From assembly GCF_949628265.1 (NCBI RefSeq), contig NC_088786.1:29409681-29473680 (forward strand): DNA of 64,000 bases. Reading direction: 5' to 3'. Positions 61,870 through 64,000 of this stretch are shown in pieces. The stretch's first letter is position 1; every line of letters begins with the position of its first letter. A program made the translations under genes and the position numbers. Below the pieces are notes generated by a model that worked only from the letters and a program-made list of their open reading frames with translations, was not told the DNA's origin and did no database searches. Origin of the DNA: Cloeon dipterum. Its lineage: Eukaryota > Arthropoda > Insecta > Ephemeroptera > Baetidae.

Positions 61870-64000
61870 GCAGCTACTTTGCGAGCCAATCTCTTTGCAG
61901 CTGGCCGGAGGAGGAAAAAGCGGGCAGCCGGGCCACCGATGGCGCGGCGACCAATTTCACCCTTGTAATCACCTTACATTATTCAAATAAGCGAGCTAGG
62001 CATGATCCGAGTGCCTATTTTATATATTGCCCGCCGACCGCACGCTCGCTGGCTTGCTCCGAAAACAGGCTAAAGCTTTCACGCACAGCACACGCTCGCC
62101 TGACCCGACTTTTTCAACGTCCAAACACCCTGAGCGGGACCTTCTCCAGACGGGGTCAAGTAGATTATTTCATCTTCACGAACTACTAACGAAGCGCTGA
62201 AATTAGTTTCTCAACTGAGTCCCGGCATTATTCATACGGATCAGGTAAATTGCATATTAGTTTGTCTTGCACGGCACCTTCGTTGCTTAGCTGGGTCCAA
62301 ATCGGATTATAAATTCATGGTAATTGAGCTTGATTTCGTAATAACAGGCTCGTGCTCATATTTCTACGCGGTCTCCTTCCATCCCTTGCGAGCAGAAGTT
62401 GGAAATTAAGGTCCCTCGGCGAAACGCCATCAATCCTGCTGAGAAAGTTAGAAGGGAAAGTGTCAATCCTCTTACCGTTCATAAAAAACTGGTTAAATGA
62501 TGAGGTTTATTGGGTTGTAAACGGATGGAAGATGGAACGATGTATTATCTGCTAACATTGAGAAGAAAAATCGTTAATTTAATATAAGAAAAAATACGTA
62601 AGCACAATCACACTTAAGTTATACTTTTTTAATTTTTACTGCAGAGCAATTGCTGTCTTAATAAACTGTTATTATATCGTACAATAATTTTTTTCCGGAT
62701 GATCACATTTATTACATTAGTAGCACATTTTATATAAAAAAATACTTCAATTCGTCAATGATAGTTTCTTTATAAACTAAATTGATTTGTATTAAATAGT
62801 TTGTTATTTTATATTGTTAGGAAACGGAAAACGTCTTCACATTTGTTAATGGATCATAGATAATTATTAGAATCAGTTTTAGCATTTATCCATTTGAGCC
62901 AAACACAGCTATTGCAGATTATTTAAAAATAGGTTTATCTCTGTTCCAAACTCAAGTTAAAAATGTAGCTTTGTCTCTTCCTGCGTGTTTCTTTGATTTG
63001 ACTGTCTTTTTTATGCGAACATGTAATCATTATATTACTTTGACGTTGATGCAATGGCCATTTAAAAACTACTCTCGTATTCAAATTCTAAAAATAAATG
63101 TTTCGAAAAAATTCAATTATCTCTCTCGGAGGTGGAACAAAATTCCTTAATCCCCATTAATCAATTGGTCGCAAAGCTCACAAAAATTGCCATTATTCAA
63201 GACAAATCTTGCGTAAGTGATTTCAGATTTAGTCCGAAATCCAGTCAACTTCTTACACGTGGAGTGGGTTAGCGCTGCAACTTGTTAGTGGGCCGTTATC
63301 ACCGGAAAAATCCGCTCCCACGGGATTGAAACGGAGCATCTCGTGTGCGCCCTCATAAATCTGTCGATTAAGCCCGCGAAAACACCATCAACGCGCAATT
63401 TTGCCGCCGTTAACTGCCGAGTCGTTTCCGCCAAATTGCACCGGCAGGCTCTTGAACCGAGCATAATGTGTTGCAGTGCAAAGCCCGCGCGAAAGAAGGC
63501 TCTCTCGGCCTTAAGCACGGCTATTTACTCGCGCATCACTTGCCTCGCAAAATGTTTGCTTCAAAATTATTTTGCAAGCCAGCCCGAAGTGAATTAGACT
63601 TGATCCACTTGCGCCAAGCTCGGTGTAATATTCCAGCTGCGGACCTTTCTAATAAACCTCTGGCGGCCTAATAAAAGATAACGCTAGCACCCACTTCAAT
63701 ATTGGAACAGAGGTTGGCAGCGCGCAATCTGCCCAAAAAGATGGCAGGAAAGTTTCTTCCGGGCAATGTCCTCTTTAAGTCTCATGTGGTGATTGAAATT
63801 TATGTGTGGGAGAAGAGGAGAGATAGAAATTAAAAAAAAAACGAGGAAAAAGTGTTGCGTAAACGACATATTATCTTTAAATAAATCTTCCTAAATTTAG
63901 TCTTCAAGTGGAAATAAATTGCAACATTAAACTACGAGAATTGAGACACAATAAATTTGAAATTTTTCACTAAATTGTTTTGTTATACCATTAAATTAAA
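61870..64000. other. Non-coding stretch, right end
   Basis: A GC-rich block (to about 62160) and another at 63240-63700 flank AT-rich sequence (62560-63130). No exon is supported. Confidence 0.55.

Overview
The window looks like nuclear DNA from an arthropod, most likely an insect. It is AT-rich with patchy GC-rich stretches. Genes are split by GT-AG introns, many only 53-65 bp long. The gene families present are animal ones: a clan-3 (CYP6-like) cytochrome P450, a DHRS11-like short-chain dehydrogenase, a C-type lectin and a GT11 alpha-1,2-fucosyltransferase. A compact-genome insect such as a mayfly is a guess, not a demonstrated assignment. There are no bacterial operons, CRISPR arrays, rRNA genes or convincing tRNAs.

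Four genes can be modelled exon by exon. From left to right: (1) a secreted C-type lectin on the minus strand (13545-12769, four exons), whose last exon carries an apparent +1 frameshift near a run of six C; (2) a DHRS11-like SDR on the minus strand (24897-20537, six exons), in frame throughout but missing several cofactor and catalytic residues; (3) a complete seven-exon P450 of 527 aa on the minus strand (32003-29702); (4) a two-exon, 318-aa type II membrane GT11 fucosyltransferase on the plus strand (41068-42079). Each has a plausible TATA element upstream, and a poly(A) signal or candidate lies downstream. All are separate eukaryotic transcription units, and nothing in the sequence shows that they act in one pathway.

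Weaker candidates are: a TATA/Inr promoter with a short leader or small ORF on the minus strand (27543-27262); a GC-rich first exon on the plus strand with an upstream ORF that overlaps its start codon (48312-48428); and a single membrane-helix exon on the minus strand (7764-7590). Repeats include a relic of a LINE reverse transcriptase C-terminus (about 10360-10190), a dispersed repeat present at about 6701-7090 and 53233-53555, several CT/GA microsatellites, a 66-bp AT-rich tandem duplication built from near-palindromes, and two conspicuous hairpins.

Most of the window (over 80 percent) is non-coding: 1-6.7 kb, 13.7-20.4 kb, 32.1-40.9 kb, 42.3-48.3 kb and 48.5-64 kb. Most of the open frames in it read as chance translations. 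These stretches may include long introns of genes whose other exons lie outside the window.
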